Below, piece after piece: positions 16,236-25,331 of a DNA stretch of 57,591 nt. The stretch is from an uncultured Bacteroidia bacterium. GTDB lineage: Bacteria > Bacteroidota > Bacteroidia > Bacteroidales > F082. The stretch's first letter is position 1. Every line of letters starts with the position of its first letter. The position numbers and the translations under genes are program-made. Location of the stretch: NCBI GenBank assembly GCA_902770835.1, contig CACXUM010000012.1, positions 1 to 57,591 of the forward strand, read 5' to 3'. The notes under the pieces are model-generated. The model saw only the letters and a list, made by a program, of their open reading frames with translations. It did no database searches and had not been told where the DNA came from.

Positions 16236-17951
16236 TTATGGCACGTAGGTGAACGGGCTTTGGGTGATAAAGCCAGTCTCCACGCCGCCGATGGTAACCG
16301 TGCCGCAGTTGCCAAATGCGCCTGCGCCGATGCTGTAATAATCTACACCGAATCCCTCGAGGTCTTCACCCTTCGTGGCGGTCACCTGAGTCACATCGTT
16401 AGTGATGGTGATGTCGCCGCAAGAAGCCTCGCAACCACTACCGATGCCGGCGGCAGCATAGACACCTCCAGTAGCCGTGACGGTGCCGCCCGAAATGGTG
16501 ATGGCTCCACAACTACTTCTATTAAGAGCACCGCTACCTATGCCAGAAGCCCCTAAACCGCCATTAGCCGTGACGGTGCCGCCCGAAATGGTGATGGCTC
16601 CACAACTACTTCCTAGACCTTGTTCATCACCAGGACCACCACTACCTATTCCGGCAGCTCTACCACCGCCAGTAACCTCGATGGTGCCGCCCGAAATGGT
16701 GATGGTTCCACAGATGGTTCCACAACTCGTAGTACCACCACCACCACCTATGCCGGCAGCTTCCTCACCGCCAGTAGCCCTGACGGTGCCGCCCTCAATA
16801 AGGATGTTGCCGCAGCTTAAACCTATACCGCCGCCAATGCCGGCATCATAGCCGTTGCTGCTGGCAGTAAGCGAGCCTGTGCCATCGATGGTGAGCGTGT
16901 AGTCCTCAGGGACATGAATGCCAGGATAATTTCGATTGAATCCCCTCACGGTGTTCGTCGTTCCGTCCTTCAGGATGATGGTGGCTTTGCCCTCGCAGGT
17001 GATGCCAGCATAATTGCCTGACGTCCAAGCTCCGTTGGCATTGATGCTTACGCCGCCGAGCGTCACCGTGGCGTCGTCGGCAATGGAGATTTTCACATTG
17101 TTGGCCAATGTGCCGGTCAGCACTTGGCCGTTTTGTGCCATGTAATCTTCAGTAAGTCTATTGAGGATAACGACATTAGCGGTTCCGGAATTGTCAATCG
17201 TATTGATTTCTGGGGCAAAGTCATTATCTTCAATTGCTGGAACGCCAACCATATAGCCAAGATAACCTTTCCCGATGGCAACAGGTGCATTGTCAACAGC
17301 ACTTTGCGATAGGAGAATGGCCCATTTTTCGTCAGTGGATGCTCCGGTATGAAGCGTGATTTCACCCGCAGCGCTTGGGGTGACGACTCCCGGATTGGCG
17401 AAGTCGATGGTTGCCTTGGTCATCATTCCACCCACGGCAACTGCATCCGTTGTGCCATTGGCAAGGTTGAACTTCACCAAGGCGCACTTGTTGAGCAATG
17501 TGGTGGTGTAGGTTCCCGCGCCAGTATAATCAACATTGGAAGTGCCGTATGAAATCACGGGATAATCCGAAGTTTGGTTGCTGATGTCGACGGTGTATTC
17601 CGTACCATCAATAGCAGGTTCCAAACTGCCACCCAAATAATAGAAATGAAGACGTTGCGAACCACTTTGGGAGATGGTGATGTCACCGCTGAATATGCTG
17701 GCGCTGGCGCTATAATTCAATGCGCCTGCACAGACACCGTTGTAGCCGACATAAAGTTTGTCGCCGTCTTTAAAATCGTAGTGGCCTGTGGATGGGTTTT
17801 GGATGTCGGCCCTCGAGCCGTTGTTGTTCACGTTCACGGTGATGTGTACGGTTTCGCCTTCTGTGATTTGGGCGTTGGGTTGTTCCTTCTTGCACTGGGC
17901 AAGGCCGAGGGTCAGCACGAAGGCTGCCGCGAAGATAGCCAATTTTTTCAT
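16236..17951 (-). CDS. Fimbrillin-like lipoprotein with glycine-rich beta-helix repeats
   Basis: A 571-residue predicted outer-surface lipoprotein. The signal peptide ends in the lipobox LGLAQC (Cys about residue 20). The first half resembles fimbrillin/Mfa-type domains (GETVHITVNV, then YDFKDGDKLYVGY). The second half (about 290-560) is built of repeats of the type CGAITISGGTVTATGG followed by AAGIGSG, expected to form a parallel beta-helix with a carbohydrate-binding-like character; the DNA is correspondingly repetitive at about 16430-16830. It overlaps the upstream small gene by 4 bases, implying co-translation. Substrate or partner unknown. Confidence 0.8.
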   Translation of the reverse strand: MKKLAIFAAAFVLTLGLAQCKKEQPNAQITEGETVHITVNVNNNGSRADIQNPSTGHYDFKDGDKLYVGYNGVCAGALNYSASASIFSGDITISQSGSQRLHFYYLGGSLEPAIDGTEYTVDISNQTSDYPVISYGTSNVDYTGAGTYTTTLLNKCALVKFNLANGTTDAVAVGGMMTKATIDFANPGVVTPSAAGEITLHTGASTDEKWAILLSQSAVDNAPVAIGKGYLGYMVGVPAIEDNDFAPEINTIDNSGTANVVILNRLTEDYMAQNGQVLTGTLANNVKISIADDATVTLGGVSINANGAWTSGNYAGITCEGKATIILKDGTTNTVRGFNRNYPGIHVPEDYTLTIDGTGSLTASSNGYDAGIGGGIGLSCGNILIEGGTVRATGGEEAAGIGGGGGTTSCGTICGTITISGGTIEVTGGGRAAGIGSGGPGDEQGLGSSCGAITISGGTVTANGGLGASGIGSGALNRSSCGAITISGGTVTATGGVYAAAGIGSGCEASCGDITITNDVTQVTATKGEDLEGFGVDYYSIGAGAFGNCGTVTIGGVETGFITQSPFTYVP

Positions 17952-18241
17952 TGCTCGTCCTCCTTCTTTTTCAGTGCCACATAGCCGAGGCCGGCGCCAA
18001 TCAGGATGGCGATGCCGCTGCCCAATGGGGCTTGCCCAAAGTCTTGGGTGTTCACATCAATTCCCATTCCGCCTTGGCGGTCGCCTTGTTGGTTCATCAT
18101 TCCATGATTCTTGTTGCTGTTGTCCTTGTAGGGGTTCTCCAGCAGCCCACGGTTGATTTGGGCGTTCATTGTGGCCGGCGCCATCAGGGCCGCCAGCCCG
18201 AGCGAAAGCACGATGGCTTTCAGTTTTTTGCTGTTGTTCAT
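17948..18241 (-). CDS. Small exported protein with C-terminal hydrophobic anchor
   Basis: A 97-residue protein with an N-terminal signal peptide (to MNAQ), a polar middle rich in Asn, Gln and Gly, and a C-terminal hydrophobic segment PLGSGIAILIGAGLGYVAL ending in a Lys-rich tail. That layout (signal, spacer, membrane segment, basic tail) resembles sorting-type tails. Its stop overlaps the ATG of the beta-helix lipoprotein gene (ATGA), so the two form one operon. I do not recognise a named family. Confidence 0.75.
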   Translation of the reverse strand: MNNSKKLKAIVLSLGLAALMAPATMNAQINRGLLENPYKDNSNKNHGMMNQQGDRQGGMGIDVNTQDFGQAPLGSGIAILIGAGLGYVALKKKEDEQ

Positions 18242-18278
18242 TGTTTTTAGTGATTTAAAGATTTAAGATTCAAGATTC

Positions 18279-18380
18279 AACTACAGATTGCACTGATTTT
18301 ACGGAGTGGATACCGAAGTAATTATGCTGCCTCGCAGCGGACGGATACGGATATCCGTTTAATCTGTTTAATCCGTAGTT
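18279..18380. repeat. MITE-like element, copy A (102 bp)
   Basis: It begins AACTACAGATTGCACTGATT and ends ATCCGTAGTT, so its ends form an imperfect terminal inverted repeat (AACTACxGATT). The same termini bound a longer element at 38225-38399. It lies upstream of the small exported protein gene. The rest of the spacer, 18381-18704, is AT-rich with a C9 run near 18470 and ACACGAATTTCC-type repeats; no gene is seen there. Confidence 0.7.
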
Positions 18381-18704
18381 CCGATACAAAAAAATCCAAG
18401 ACAAAGCCCATTGGCCCCGCCTTGGATAGAGGATATGCAAAAGTGTGGAGCGGAGATTTAGCCCCCCCCCAATTGCTTGATAATCAATATTTTACACAGA
18501 TTATTCACCGATTTTCGGTTTTTTTAGGCTGCAAAATTACAAAAATATCTTTTACCTATTTCATTTTTACACGAATTTCCACCAATTGAACACGAAATCG
18601 AAGATTAGCTACGCTGAATGCGGAGCATTTCGACGAAGTCAATTATCAAGAATTTCAATTTTTGCAACCATTCATAATTCAATGGCCATTCGTGCAAACG
18701 CCTC

Positions 18705-19619
18705 CTATTCCTCAAAAATGTCCTCGTGGTAAACCCCTTCGCCATAAATGACCGAGGTGGCCGAAAACCAACCTATGGCACCGCAGTCGGAGAAAATGTT
18801 GGTGAACATGGCGGGGAAGGCGCCCATGACGGGATTGGACCCGATGGCCAGTTTCTGCGACACGAGAAAATACATGTAATCCTTCGAGATGCTGTAGAGT
18901 TTCACCCCCACCACATCGCCTTCGTCCATATACGATTTGTTCATAATGCCCACCGGCACCGGGATATTGTTCTTCAACATTTCCTCGCCGTTGAAGTAAT
19001 AGCCCGCATAGCCGCGCATCGAGAACAGGTTGAACAGCTTGGAGGGCCTGTTCCTGAAGCGGCTGCCGTTCAGGTAGAGTTCCACGTTGTAGACGATGTT
19101 CTCATCGGAAAGCGTCTGGAAATAGGGGCAAACGCACACCGCCGCTTTCTCGTCGACGAAGGGAATACCTTCCGAGTTGAGCAAGGGCAACAGGCCAACC
19201 GAGTCGATGGTGGTGGCATTGTTGGGCATTTTCACGTCGGCGTACATTCGTATGGGCCTCGAGAACAGGGTGTTTTCCTCCACCCTCACCTCCAAATGAT
19301 ACCAGCGGTTTTTGCCTCCCGTGGCCGAATCGGAAAGGTAGTGGCCCGGCTTGTTGGCCTGCTCATAATAATGGATGGTGTCGTCGCCCACCGTCACATA
19401 CACCGTTGCGCCCGAAATCATCTCGCGGTCTTCGGAATACAGTTCCGACGAATAACTGAGTATGACCTCGTGACGCTTCAACTCGTTTGAGAAGGTGCCT
19501 TCCACCACGGGCACTTTGCGGCCTTCGGGCAGATCCATCGTGATTTCCTCGGTACACGACCATGCCGACAGCAAACACAAGCAAGCCAAATGCCAGATTC
19601 TTATTCTTTTCCTTTTCAT
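18705..19619 (-). CDS. DUF4249 outer-membrane lipoprotein (second of two)
   Basis: A 304-residue lipoprotein with lipobox LLSAWSC near residue 22, followed by the DUF4249 pattern PVVEGTFSNELKRHEVILSYS and GATVYVTVGDDTIHYYE. DUF4249 proteins are usually encoded next to TonB-dependent receptors and probably act with them at the surface, as SusD does for SusC. The ATG at 19619 is preferred over a TTG four codons upstream. It is the last gene of a three-gene operon, 14 bases after its paralogue. Confidence 0.85.
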   Translation of the reverse strand: MKRKRIRIWHLACLCLLSAWSCTEEITMDLPEGRKVPVVEGTFSNELKRHEVILSYSSELYSEDREMISGATVYVTVGDDTIHYYEQANKPGHYLSDSATGGKNRWYHLEVRVEENTLFSRPIRMYADVKMPNNATTIDSVGLLPLLNSEGIPFVDEKAAVCVCPYFQTLSDENIVYNVELYLNGSRFRNRPSKLFNLFSMRGYAGYYFNGEEMLKNNIPVPVGIMNKSYMDEGDVVGVKLYSISKDYMYFLVSQKLAIGSNPVMGAFPAMFTNIFSDCGAIGWFSATSVIYGEGVYHEDIFEE

Positions 19620-19633
19620 GCTGCAAGTCAATA

Positions 19634-20524
19634 TTAGTCCTCAAAAACAGTTTCTGCACTGACGACCGAGGCCGTCAAGAACCAGCCCACGCCGCTGCCG
19701 CTGGGCTGAATGTTGGTGCCCACATTGGCCGGAGCACCCAGCAGGGGATTGCTGCCCGTCGAAATCATGATGCTGTAGAAAAAGGTCATATAGTCGGTCG
19801 GGATGCTGTGGAGATCGACACGGATGCGGTCGCCGCGCTTCAGTTGGCTTTTGCGGAACATGTGGACGGGGATTTCCTTGTTGGCCAGTTGCATTTCAGG
19901 CCCGTTGATGTAGAATCCCGCATAGCCGCCCACGGGCACCATCATCTGATCGGTCAAGGTGTCGTTGAGGATGGTGTCGTTTTTCGCCACCAGCGGTATA
20001 TAGATGATGTTGGGGTCGGGAAGGCTCATGAAATAGGGATAGACCCATTCGATTGTGTCGTTGAAAAAGACTGAAGGCATCGTGTCGTTCGCTCCGTTGT
20101 AGGGCTTGATGACGATGCTGTCGATGCACTCCACATTGTTGGGCATCAAACTCTCGGCAAAGACGTGAACTGTCTCGCCATCCGCTCTGGGCACATCGGC
20201 GCAAAAGCGGTAGAGGGTGTTTTTCCGTCCCGCAACGAGGTCGCTGAAATAATGCCCTTTGCGTTCGGCGTCTTCATAATAATATAAGGTGTCGATGCCG
20301 TCGGTGACATACACCGTTGCGCCGCTCACCATTTGGATGTCGTCCTCGTTGTAGAAGTCGGCAGAATAACTCAAAATGGCCTCGTGGCGCTTCAATTCAT
20401 CGGTGAGCGAAGCCTCAACGCCAATCATCGGTTCGCCTTTCTGCACGTCAATCACGATGTCCTCCGTGCATGAGGTGAGGCAAGCAAAACCAATCAGTAC
20501 CAACAGTTTACGCAAATCGTTCAT
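19634..20524 (-). CDS. DUF4249 outer-membrane lipoprotein (first of two)
   Basis: A 296-residue lipoprotein with lipobox ACLTSC near residue 18 and the DUF4249 pattern MIGVEASLTDELKRHEAILSYS and GATVYVTDGIDTLYYYE. It is clearly a paralogue of the following gene, with a shared block LKRHE-ILSYS. Start 20524 gives the signal peptide MNDLRKLLVLIGFACL; the open frame further upstream overlaps the receptor gene. Only 5 bases separate it from the receptor stop, so it is co-transcribed with it. Confidence 0.85.
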   Translation of the reverse strand: MNDLRKLLVLIGFACLTSCTEDIVIDVQKGEPMIGVEASLTDELKRHEAILSYSADFYNEDDIQMVSGATVYVTDGIDTLYYYEDAERKGHYFSDLVAGRKNTLYRFCADVPRADGETVHVFAESLMPNNVECIDSIVIKPYNGANDTMPSVFFNDTIEWVYPYFMSLPDPNIIYIPLVAKNDTILNDTLTDQMMVPVGGYAGFYINGPEMQLANKEIPVHMFRKSQLKRGDRIRVDLHSIPTDYMTFFYSIMISTGSNPLLGAPANVGTNIQPSGSGVGWFLTASVVSAETVFED

Positions 20525-20529
20525 GCTCG

Positions 20530-22875
20530 TCAGTATTTGAAGTTGTAGGAAATGGAAGGCACTGCCGAGAACAGGTACATGTTTTTGGTGACGATGCTGC
20601 CGTTGGGACCTTGGTCGAAGGTGATGGCCCAAGTGTTGTGGCGGGCGTAGGCATTGTAGACCGAAACGTTGATTTCGTGCTGCCAACGCCGGTTGTCCAA
20701 CTTGCCCAACTTGCAGGTGAACGAGAGGTCGAGGCGATGATAGTCGGGATAGCGGCTTTGGTTGCGGTAGCCGTTATACACGGCGTAAGTCTGCCCATTG
20801 ATGGTGTATTGCCCGTAAGGGAAGGTCACCGGCTGGCCCGTGTTGTAGATCCAGTTGGCTGCGAAGGTGATGCGCGGATTGAGTTCGTAACTGCCCACGA
20901 TGACGATGTTGTGCGGGCGGTCGTAAGGCGAGCGATACTCCTTCCCATGGCTGATTTCCTCGATGGTGCGGTAGGTGTGCGAATAGGTGTAGGAAATCCA
21001 GCCCGTGAACTTGCCCACATTCTTCCTCACGAGGAACTCCGCCCCGTATGAACGCCCCTTGCCTACGCGCAACTCGCCGTCAATCAGAAGATAGCCATAG
21101 GTGATGGCGTTGTCCTTGAAGTCGATGACATTCTGCATGTTCTTGTAATACACCTCCACGGAGGTTTCGATGGCGTCGTTGGCGAAATTGCGGAAATAGC
21201 CGAGCGCGAATTGGTCGCACTTCTGGGGCTTCACATTGGGACTGGTCGGGAACCACACATCAAAAGGCAGGCCGCCCGTAGACGATGAGGCCACTTGGGC
21301 GTATTGCACCGTGCGCGAATAGGAGGCCTTCACCGACGAATGTTCGTCCAACTGGTACATGGCCGCCACGCGAGGCTCGGGGTTGATGACCGTGTTGAAG
21401 ATTTCACCCTTGCCGTAGTGCAATGTATCTTTGACGATGTGGAGAGCCTCAGTAAAAACAAAGAAATCCTCCTCGCCGATGTTTTGGAAACACGACAGCC
21501 TCAAACCGGCGCGGAAGGTGAAGCGTGGCGTGGGCATGAAGTCATGGGTGAAATACAAGGCATGTTCCAAGCCCTTGCGCGTCACTGCTTTTGACTGGTC
21601 AATCTGAAGGTATTGCGAAAGCGCTCCTCCCCTGTCGTCAATCTCGCCTTGCAAGTAAGACTGATAGCCCGTCGACAGGCCGAACTTCGAGATATTCTTG
21701 TCGCTCCAGTGCATGGCAAAGTCGTAGTTGAGTACGGCCGCATCTGTGCCCGCCTTGATGCCGAAGTCGTAAGGACTGTAGTTGATGTCAATACTATAGC
21801 GGTATCGCGAACCAATCAAGGCAAGGTTGGAGGTCAGTCTGTCGGAGAAAATGTGGCTCCAGCGGAGGGTTGCGCTGGTGTTGCCGTAGCCCAAGCCAAT
21901 CATTTTCTGCATGTTGAACTCATCATGGCCGTTGTAGAACGAAAGGAACAAGCGGTCATTCTTGCCCAACGATTGGGTCACCTTGGCGTTCACATCGTAG
22001 AAGTTGATTCTCGACTTGTTCAGGTTCTCGCCCATAAACGGGAGCAACAGTCCAGCATAGGTTCTGCGACCAGCCAGCAAGACCGATGTCTTGTGGTCGA
22101 ACAGCGGGGTCTCAAGCATCAAACGGCTCGTTATCAACCCGATACCACCTTGCAAACCAAACCGTTTGGGCATCTCGTCTTTCACCGTCACATCGAGGAC
22201 CGACGAAAGACGGCCACCGAAATAGGCGGGAATGTCGCCCTTGTAAAGCGTGGCATCCTTCACCGCATCGTTGTTGAACACGGAGAAGAATCCGAGGAAA
22301 TGCGAGGCGTTGTAAATGGGGGCACCATCCAAGAGGATGAGGTTCTGGTCGGTGGCGCCGCCGCGCACGCTAAATCCCGACGAGCCTTCCGAGGCCGACT
22401 GCACACCCGGCAGCAATTGTATCGATTTGATGACGTCCACCTCGCCCATCAGTGCAGGGATTTTCTTGATGGTAATCATGTCCAAGGTTTGCACACTCAT
22501 TGCCATCGCGGTCACATTGCGGTCCTTGCGCTCGCTGGTTACCTCCACTTCGGAGAGTTTTTTCTGCTCCGACTCCAACTTCAAGTTGAGCGTAACCGGC
22601 TTGTTCCCGATATTCACCCTCTTGTTGATGGTGCTATAGCCGACGTATGAAACGCGCAGCGTATGTTCGCCGAAAGGCAATTCCAGTTCGTAGCGACCTT
22701 TCTCGTCGGTCGTGGTGCCCAATTGCAGTTTCTCCTCATAGATGGAAACGCCAATCAAGGTTTCACCGGAATCCTCGTCGCGAACCGTTCCCGAAATCAC
22801 ACCTTTACTTTGGGCTAAAACATTGGTTATCAACCCTAAAAGGCAAACAAAAGATAATAACAGTCTTTTTTGCAT
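20530..22875 (-). CDS. TonB-dependent receptor with CarboxypepD_reg domain
   Basis: A 781-residue outer-membrane receptor. Signal peptide (MQKRLLLSFVCLLGL to VLAQ), an N-terminal carboxypeptidase-regulatory-like domain (GVISGTVRDEDSGETLIGVS), a plug domain (VIKSIQLLPGVQSASEGSSGFSVRGG at about 145-175), then a beta-barrel ending in aromatic residues (SISYNFKY). It imports an unknown ligand using TonB energy. It heads an operon with two DUF4249 lipoproteins and lacks a SusD partner, an arrangement common in Bacteroidota. A TAnnTTTG box lies 17 bases upstream. Confidence 0.92.
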   Translation of the reverse strand: MQKRLLLSFVCLLGLITNVLAQSKGVISGTVRDEDSGETLIGVSIYEEKLQLGTTTDEKGRYELELPFGEHTLRVSYVGYSTINKRVNIGNKPVTLNLKLESEQKKLSEVEVTSERKDRNVTAMAMSVQTLDMITIKKIPALMGEVDVIKSIQLLPGVQSASEGSSGFSVRGGATDQNLILLDGAPIYNASHFLGFFSVFNNDAVKDATLYKGDIPAYFGGRLSSVLDVTVKDEMPKRFGLQGGIGLITSRLMLETPLFDHKTSVLLAGRRTYAGLLLPFMGENLNKSRINFYDVNAKVTQSLGKNDRLFLSFYNGHDEFNMQKMIGLGYGNTSATLRWSHIFSDRLTSNLALIGSRYRYSIDINYSPYDFGIKAGTDAAVLNYDFAMHWSDKNISKFGLSTGYQSYLQGEIDDRGGALSQYLQIDQSKAVTRKGLEHALYFTHDFMPTPRFTFRAGLRLSCFQNIGEEDFFVFTEALHIVKDTLHYGKGEIFNTVINPEPRVAAMYQLDEHSSVKASYSRTVQYAQVASSSTGGLPFDVWFPTSPNVKPQKCDQFALGYFRNFANDAIETSVEVYYKNMQNVIDFKDNAITYGYLLIDGELRVGKGRSYGAEFLVRKNVGKFTGWISYTYSHTYRTIEEISHGKEYRSPYDRPHNIVIVGSYELNPRITFAANWIYNTGQPVTFPYGQYTINGQTYAVYNGYRNQSRYPDYHRLDLSFTCKLGKLDNRRWQHEINVSVYNAYARHNTWAITFDQGPNGSIVTKNMYLFSAVPSISYNFKY

Positions 22876-22891
22876 CGTGAAAAAATTTGTG

Positions 22892-22899
22892 CAAAAATA
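22892..22899 (-). promoter_or_regulatory. -7 box for receptor operon
   Basis: The minus strand reads TATTTTTG, a TAnnTTTG match just upstream of the ATG at 22875. Confidence 0.6.
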
Positions 22900-22949
22900 C
22901 AAAACATTAGGTTTCGTCGCTTGGATTTTCAAGCAACTCGAACAAAAAC

Positions 22950-24551
22950 TCAATTTGCGTCGCCCGCGATATTCGCGTAAGCGTCCTGCATCTCGATATT
23001 GACCGTGCCCGCGTCGATTTCGCCCTGTTCCTTCTTCAGGAAGGCGAAGGTCTTCAACTTGAAGCACTCGGCCACGGGGTCGTCGTCGATGCGGATGCAA
23101 ACGCCCTCGCGTGGCACCTTGTTCTTGCAGAACGGCTCGTTTTTCTCCATGCCGAAATGCTCCACGTCGTTTTGCAGATGTTCAAGGAAAGCCATGCCCC
23201 ATTCGCTGCCTTCGGGCAGGTCGGGATATAGGTTGGCCACCGTGCCGTGATAGAGTATCGGTATGGGTTTCAGGCGGTTGGCAATTTCGGGATGCTCGTT
23301 CATCAGTTTCACAGTCCAGTCGTGGACCTGTTGCACGTTCCACTCCTCCTTCTTGCCGTTTTCGGGCTTCACGGTGATGCGGTAAGGCATGAGGAAGTTT
23401 TGGCCGTGGTCGCAGCGGTAGTCGTAGCCGCCCTGAATCATACTGTCCGACTGGGTGAGGTAGCCGCAAATCTCGCCATAGAGCGTCACACCCTTGTCCA
23501 AATACTTGAAAATCAGGTTGCCGTACTCCGTCCAGATGTCCTGGCCATAAAAGCCCGCCGTCAGCCCGCCGTATTTCGAGTCGTACTGGTTCTTGATGAC
23601 CGTGCGCGACGAAAACACTGGGCCGTAGTCGATTTTGAAATCTTCTATTTTCTTTTCATTCAACACCTTCGACTGCTTTTCTTGTTTCGTTTTGCCCCAA
23701 TAAGGGTTCACTTTCTGCTTGCCCAAATGTTTGATTTCCTTCTTCACCTTTTTGTTGAACCACTGTTCGGCTGAAGTCATCGGCTTGGGGATTCGAGTAA
23801 GAACATTGCCGATGATTACGCTGGTTCCGTGCATCTTGACGCTGATGGTGACTTTCGTCGATGGTTCGAAACGCCAGAGGCTGCTTTGCAGTTGAGCGGT
23901 GTCGTAGTGCAGCAAAAACTCGCCCGGGATGATGCGCTTGAAGCGCTTGATGCCACGGTCGCGGCGCAGTTCGCGCTTGGTTTTCGGGAACTGGATGGGC
24001 GGGACGTAGGCCTCCGCGAACAGTTCGCCCGCAATCGTGTCGAACGAAAACGGGTGCTCAATGCCGTTCTCGTCGGTGGTGAAATAGCTTTCAAGGTCTT
24101 CGTCGGCCAATTTCTTCTTCCAGCGCACCAGCGACTCCTTCTTGAATATGCAGCCATACGACGGGCAGCCGCGCAGTTTGATGAGCTTGACGCGCCCGTG
24201 CTTGTTGAAGAAGCCCACGAGTTTCTTGGCCTCGTCGATGTTGCCTTCCTCTTTCAGTTTGAGCACTTCCGCAGCGTTGGCGTTGAGTTCGGCAAGGCCG
24301 AGTTCAAACTGGTTGTTGGCGGCCAAAAACTCCTTGTTGAGCGCGGTTTCGTTCATGCAATAAATCACTGGCTCGCCCACCGTGAATTGTCCTTTCGAGA
24401 CCACGATGCTGAAGCCGTCCACAAAGGTCTGCACGAGGAAGTCAGAGCCTTCGATGGGTTTCATCTCGCCGATGCGCACAATCTTTGCGCAATATTCCTC
24501 TTTCATGTATTCACTTGCAGTGAAGAGGCGTTTTTCTGTTTTGTTTTCCAT
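22950..24551 (-). CDS. RNA ligase, DRB0094/Rnl5-like
   Basis: A 533-residue nucleotidyltransferase-fold RNA ligase. The N-terminal about 200 residues form a separate domain (as in the DRB0094 family). Motif I is KMHGTS with the predicted AMP-accepting Lys239; motif III is GVTLYGEICG; motif IV is EGVCIRID; motif V is FKLKTFAF. It would join RNA 5'-phosphate and 3'-hydroxyl ends. The gene is 12 bases downstream of higA and on the same strand, forming an apparent higB-higA-ligase operon, which is unusual and suggests RNA repair linked to an RNA-cleaving toxin. Cellular substrate is unknown. Confidence 0.85.
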   Translation of the reverse strand: MENKTEKRLFTASEYMKEEYCAKIVRIGEMKPIEGSDFLVQTFVDGFSIVVSKGQFTVGEPVIYCMNETALNKEFLAANNQFELGLAELNANAAEVLKLKEEGNIDEAKKLVGFFNKHGRVKLIKLRGCPSYGCIFKKESLVRWKKKLADEDLESYFTTDENGIEHPFSFDTIAGELFAEAYVPPIQFPKTKRELRRDRGIKRFKRIIPGEFLLHYDTAQLQSSLWRFEPSTKVTISVKMHGTSVIIGNVLTRIPKPMTSAEQWFNKKVKKEIKHLGKQKVNPYWGKTKQEKQSKVLNEKKIEDFKIDYGPVFSSRTVIKNQYDSKYGGLTAGFYGQDIWTEYGNLIFKYLDKGVTLYGEICGYLTQSDSMIQGGYDYRCDHGQNFLMPYRITVKPENGKKEEWNVQQVHDWTVKLMNEHPEIANRLKPIPILYHGTVANLYPDLPEGSEWGMAFLEHLQNDVEHFGMEKNEPFCKNKVPREGVCIRIDDDPVAECFKLKTFAFLKKEQGEIDAGTVNIEMQDAYANIAGDAN

Positions 24552-24563
24552 AGTTTTTAGTTT

Positions 24564-24929
24564 TTACACACCAAGAACAATTGAAGGCTCAATGTTGAGT
24601 TTGAGGCAAAGGTCGCGTGAAAGTTGGTATGACGGCTCCATCTTGCCATGCATCAACTCGCTCATCCTCGAAGGGCTGATGCCAAGGAGTTGCGCCACAG
24701 CCGCTTGGGTGAGGCTACGCTCGTACATGCGGAGTTTGATTACATCTGTCAACTTGGGTTTGGCGAAACTGTAGTGGATGTTTTCGTACTCCGCCACCAT
24801 GTCGGACAGAATGTCAAGTTCCTGATAGTTAGGGTCGGAAACGGGAGTCTCGTCCGTCACAACCTTCAAAAGTTCTTCGATGCGCTGCATCGCGGCGTTG
24901 TATGCCTCTTCGTTCTTCAATTGTGCCAT
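24564..24929 (-). CDS. higA: HigA-type antitoxin
   Basis: A 121-residue antitoxin. The N-terminal helical part (EEAYNAAMQRIEELL) and the C-terminal XRE helix-turn-helix (LTQAAVAQLLGISPSRMSELMHG) match HigA antitoxins of Bacteroidota. It should bind HigB and repress its own promoter at about 25250. It follows higB with a 3-base gap, the reversed toxin-first order typical of HigBA. Confidence 0.9.
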   Translation of the reverse strand: MAQLKNEEAYNAAMQRIEELLKVVTDETPVSDPNYQELDILSDMVAEYENIHYSFAKPKLTDVIKLRMYERSLTQAAVAQLLGISPSRMSELMHGKMEPSYQLSRDLCLKLNIEPSIVLGV

Positions 24930-24932
24930 ATC

Positions 24933-25229
24933 TCAAATGTTTTTGATGTCCGTTATCTTGTCGTATTCGGCATGTGTTCCGATGAAACGGATATACACCG
25001 ATTTTGCGGTCATAAGTATCATCACAACAAGGCGGAAGTTGTTTTCGTTGATATTGAACACATAACGCTGATTACCCACATAGTCAACATTGTTGAACGT
25101 CTGGCGGATGTCGGCAAGGTTGTTCCATTGTGCCTCGCTCGTCTTGTCAAACCAGTCTTCAAGTCCACTCGCGGCTTGCGGGTGCTTCTCAGCATATTGG
25201 GTCAAGGTCTTCTTGGCGATGATTCTCAT
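24933..25229 (-). CDS. higB: HigB-type mRNA interferase toxin
   Basis: A 98-residue RelE/HigB-fold toxin: RIIAKKTLTQYAEKHPQA, an EAQWNNLADIRQTF helix, then RYVFNINENNFRLVVMI and YIRFIGTHAEYDKI, a well-known HigB ending. It cleaves mRNA at the ribosome when free of HigA. It is the first gene of the operon with higA and the RNA ligase and has a TAnnTTTG promoter box 20 bases upstream. Confidence 0.92.
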   Translation of the reverse strand: MRIIAKKTLTQYAEKHPQAASGLEDWFDKTSEAQWNNLADIRQTFNNVDYVGNQRYVFNINENNFRLVVMILMTAKSVYIRFIGTHAEYDKITDIKNI

Positions 25230-25249
25230 GCCTTTTTGCTTTTACGCTG

Positions 25250-25257
25250 CAAAAATA
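25250..25257 (-). promoter_or_regulatory. -7 box for higB-higA-ligase operon
   Basis: The minus strand reads TATTTTTG upstream of higB, and the following leader is short. HigA autoregulation here is expected but no operator was identified. Confidence 0.6.
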
Positions 25258-25331
25258 AGAAAAAAGTTCGGAAAAACGGAATAATCTTCCAATATTTTTG
25301 TATTCGCGCTTTGTGCCGACCCGTTCAACAC

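Noticed and set aside
18460-18475. Poly-C run as a phase-variable tract
   Set aside because: The C9 run lies in a gene-free spacer about 220 bases from the nearest upstream gene start and outside any visible promoter, so a switching role is not supported.
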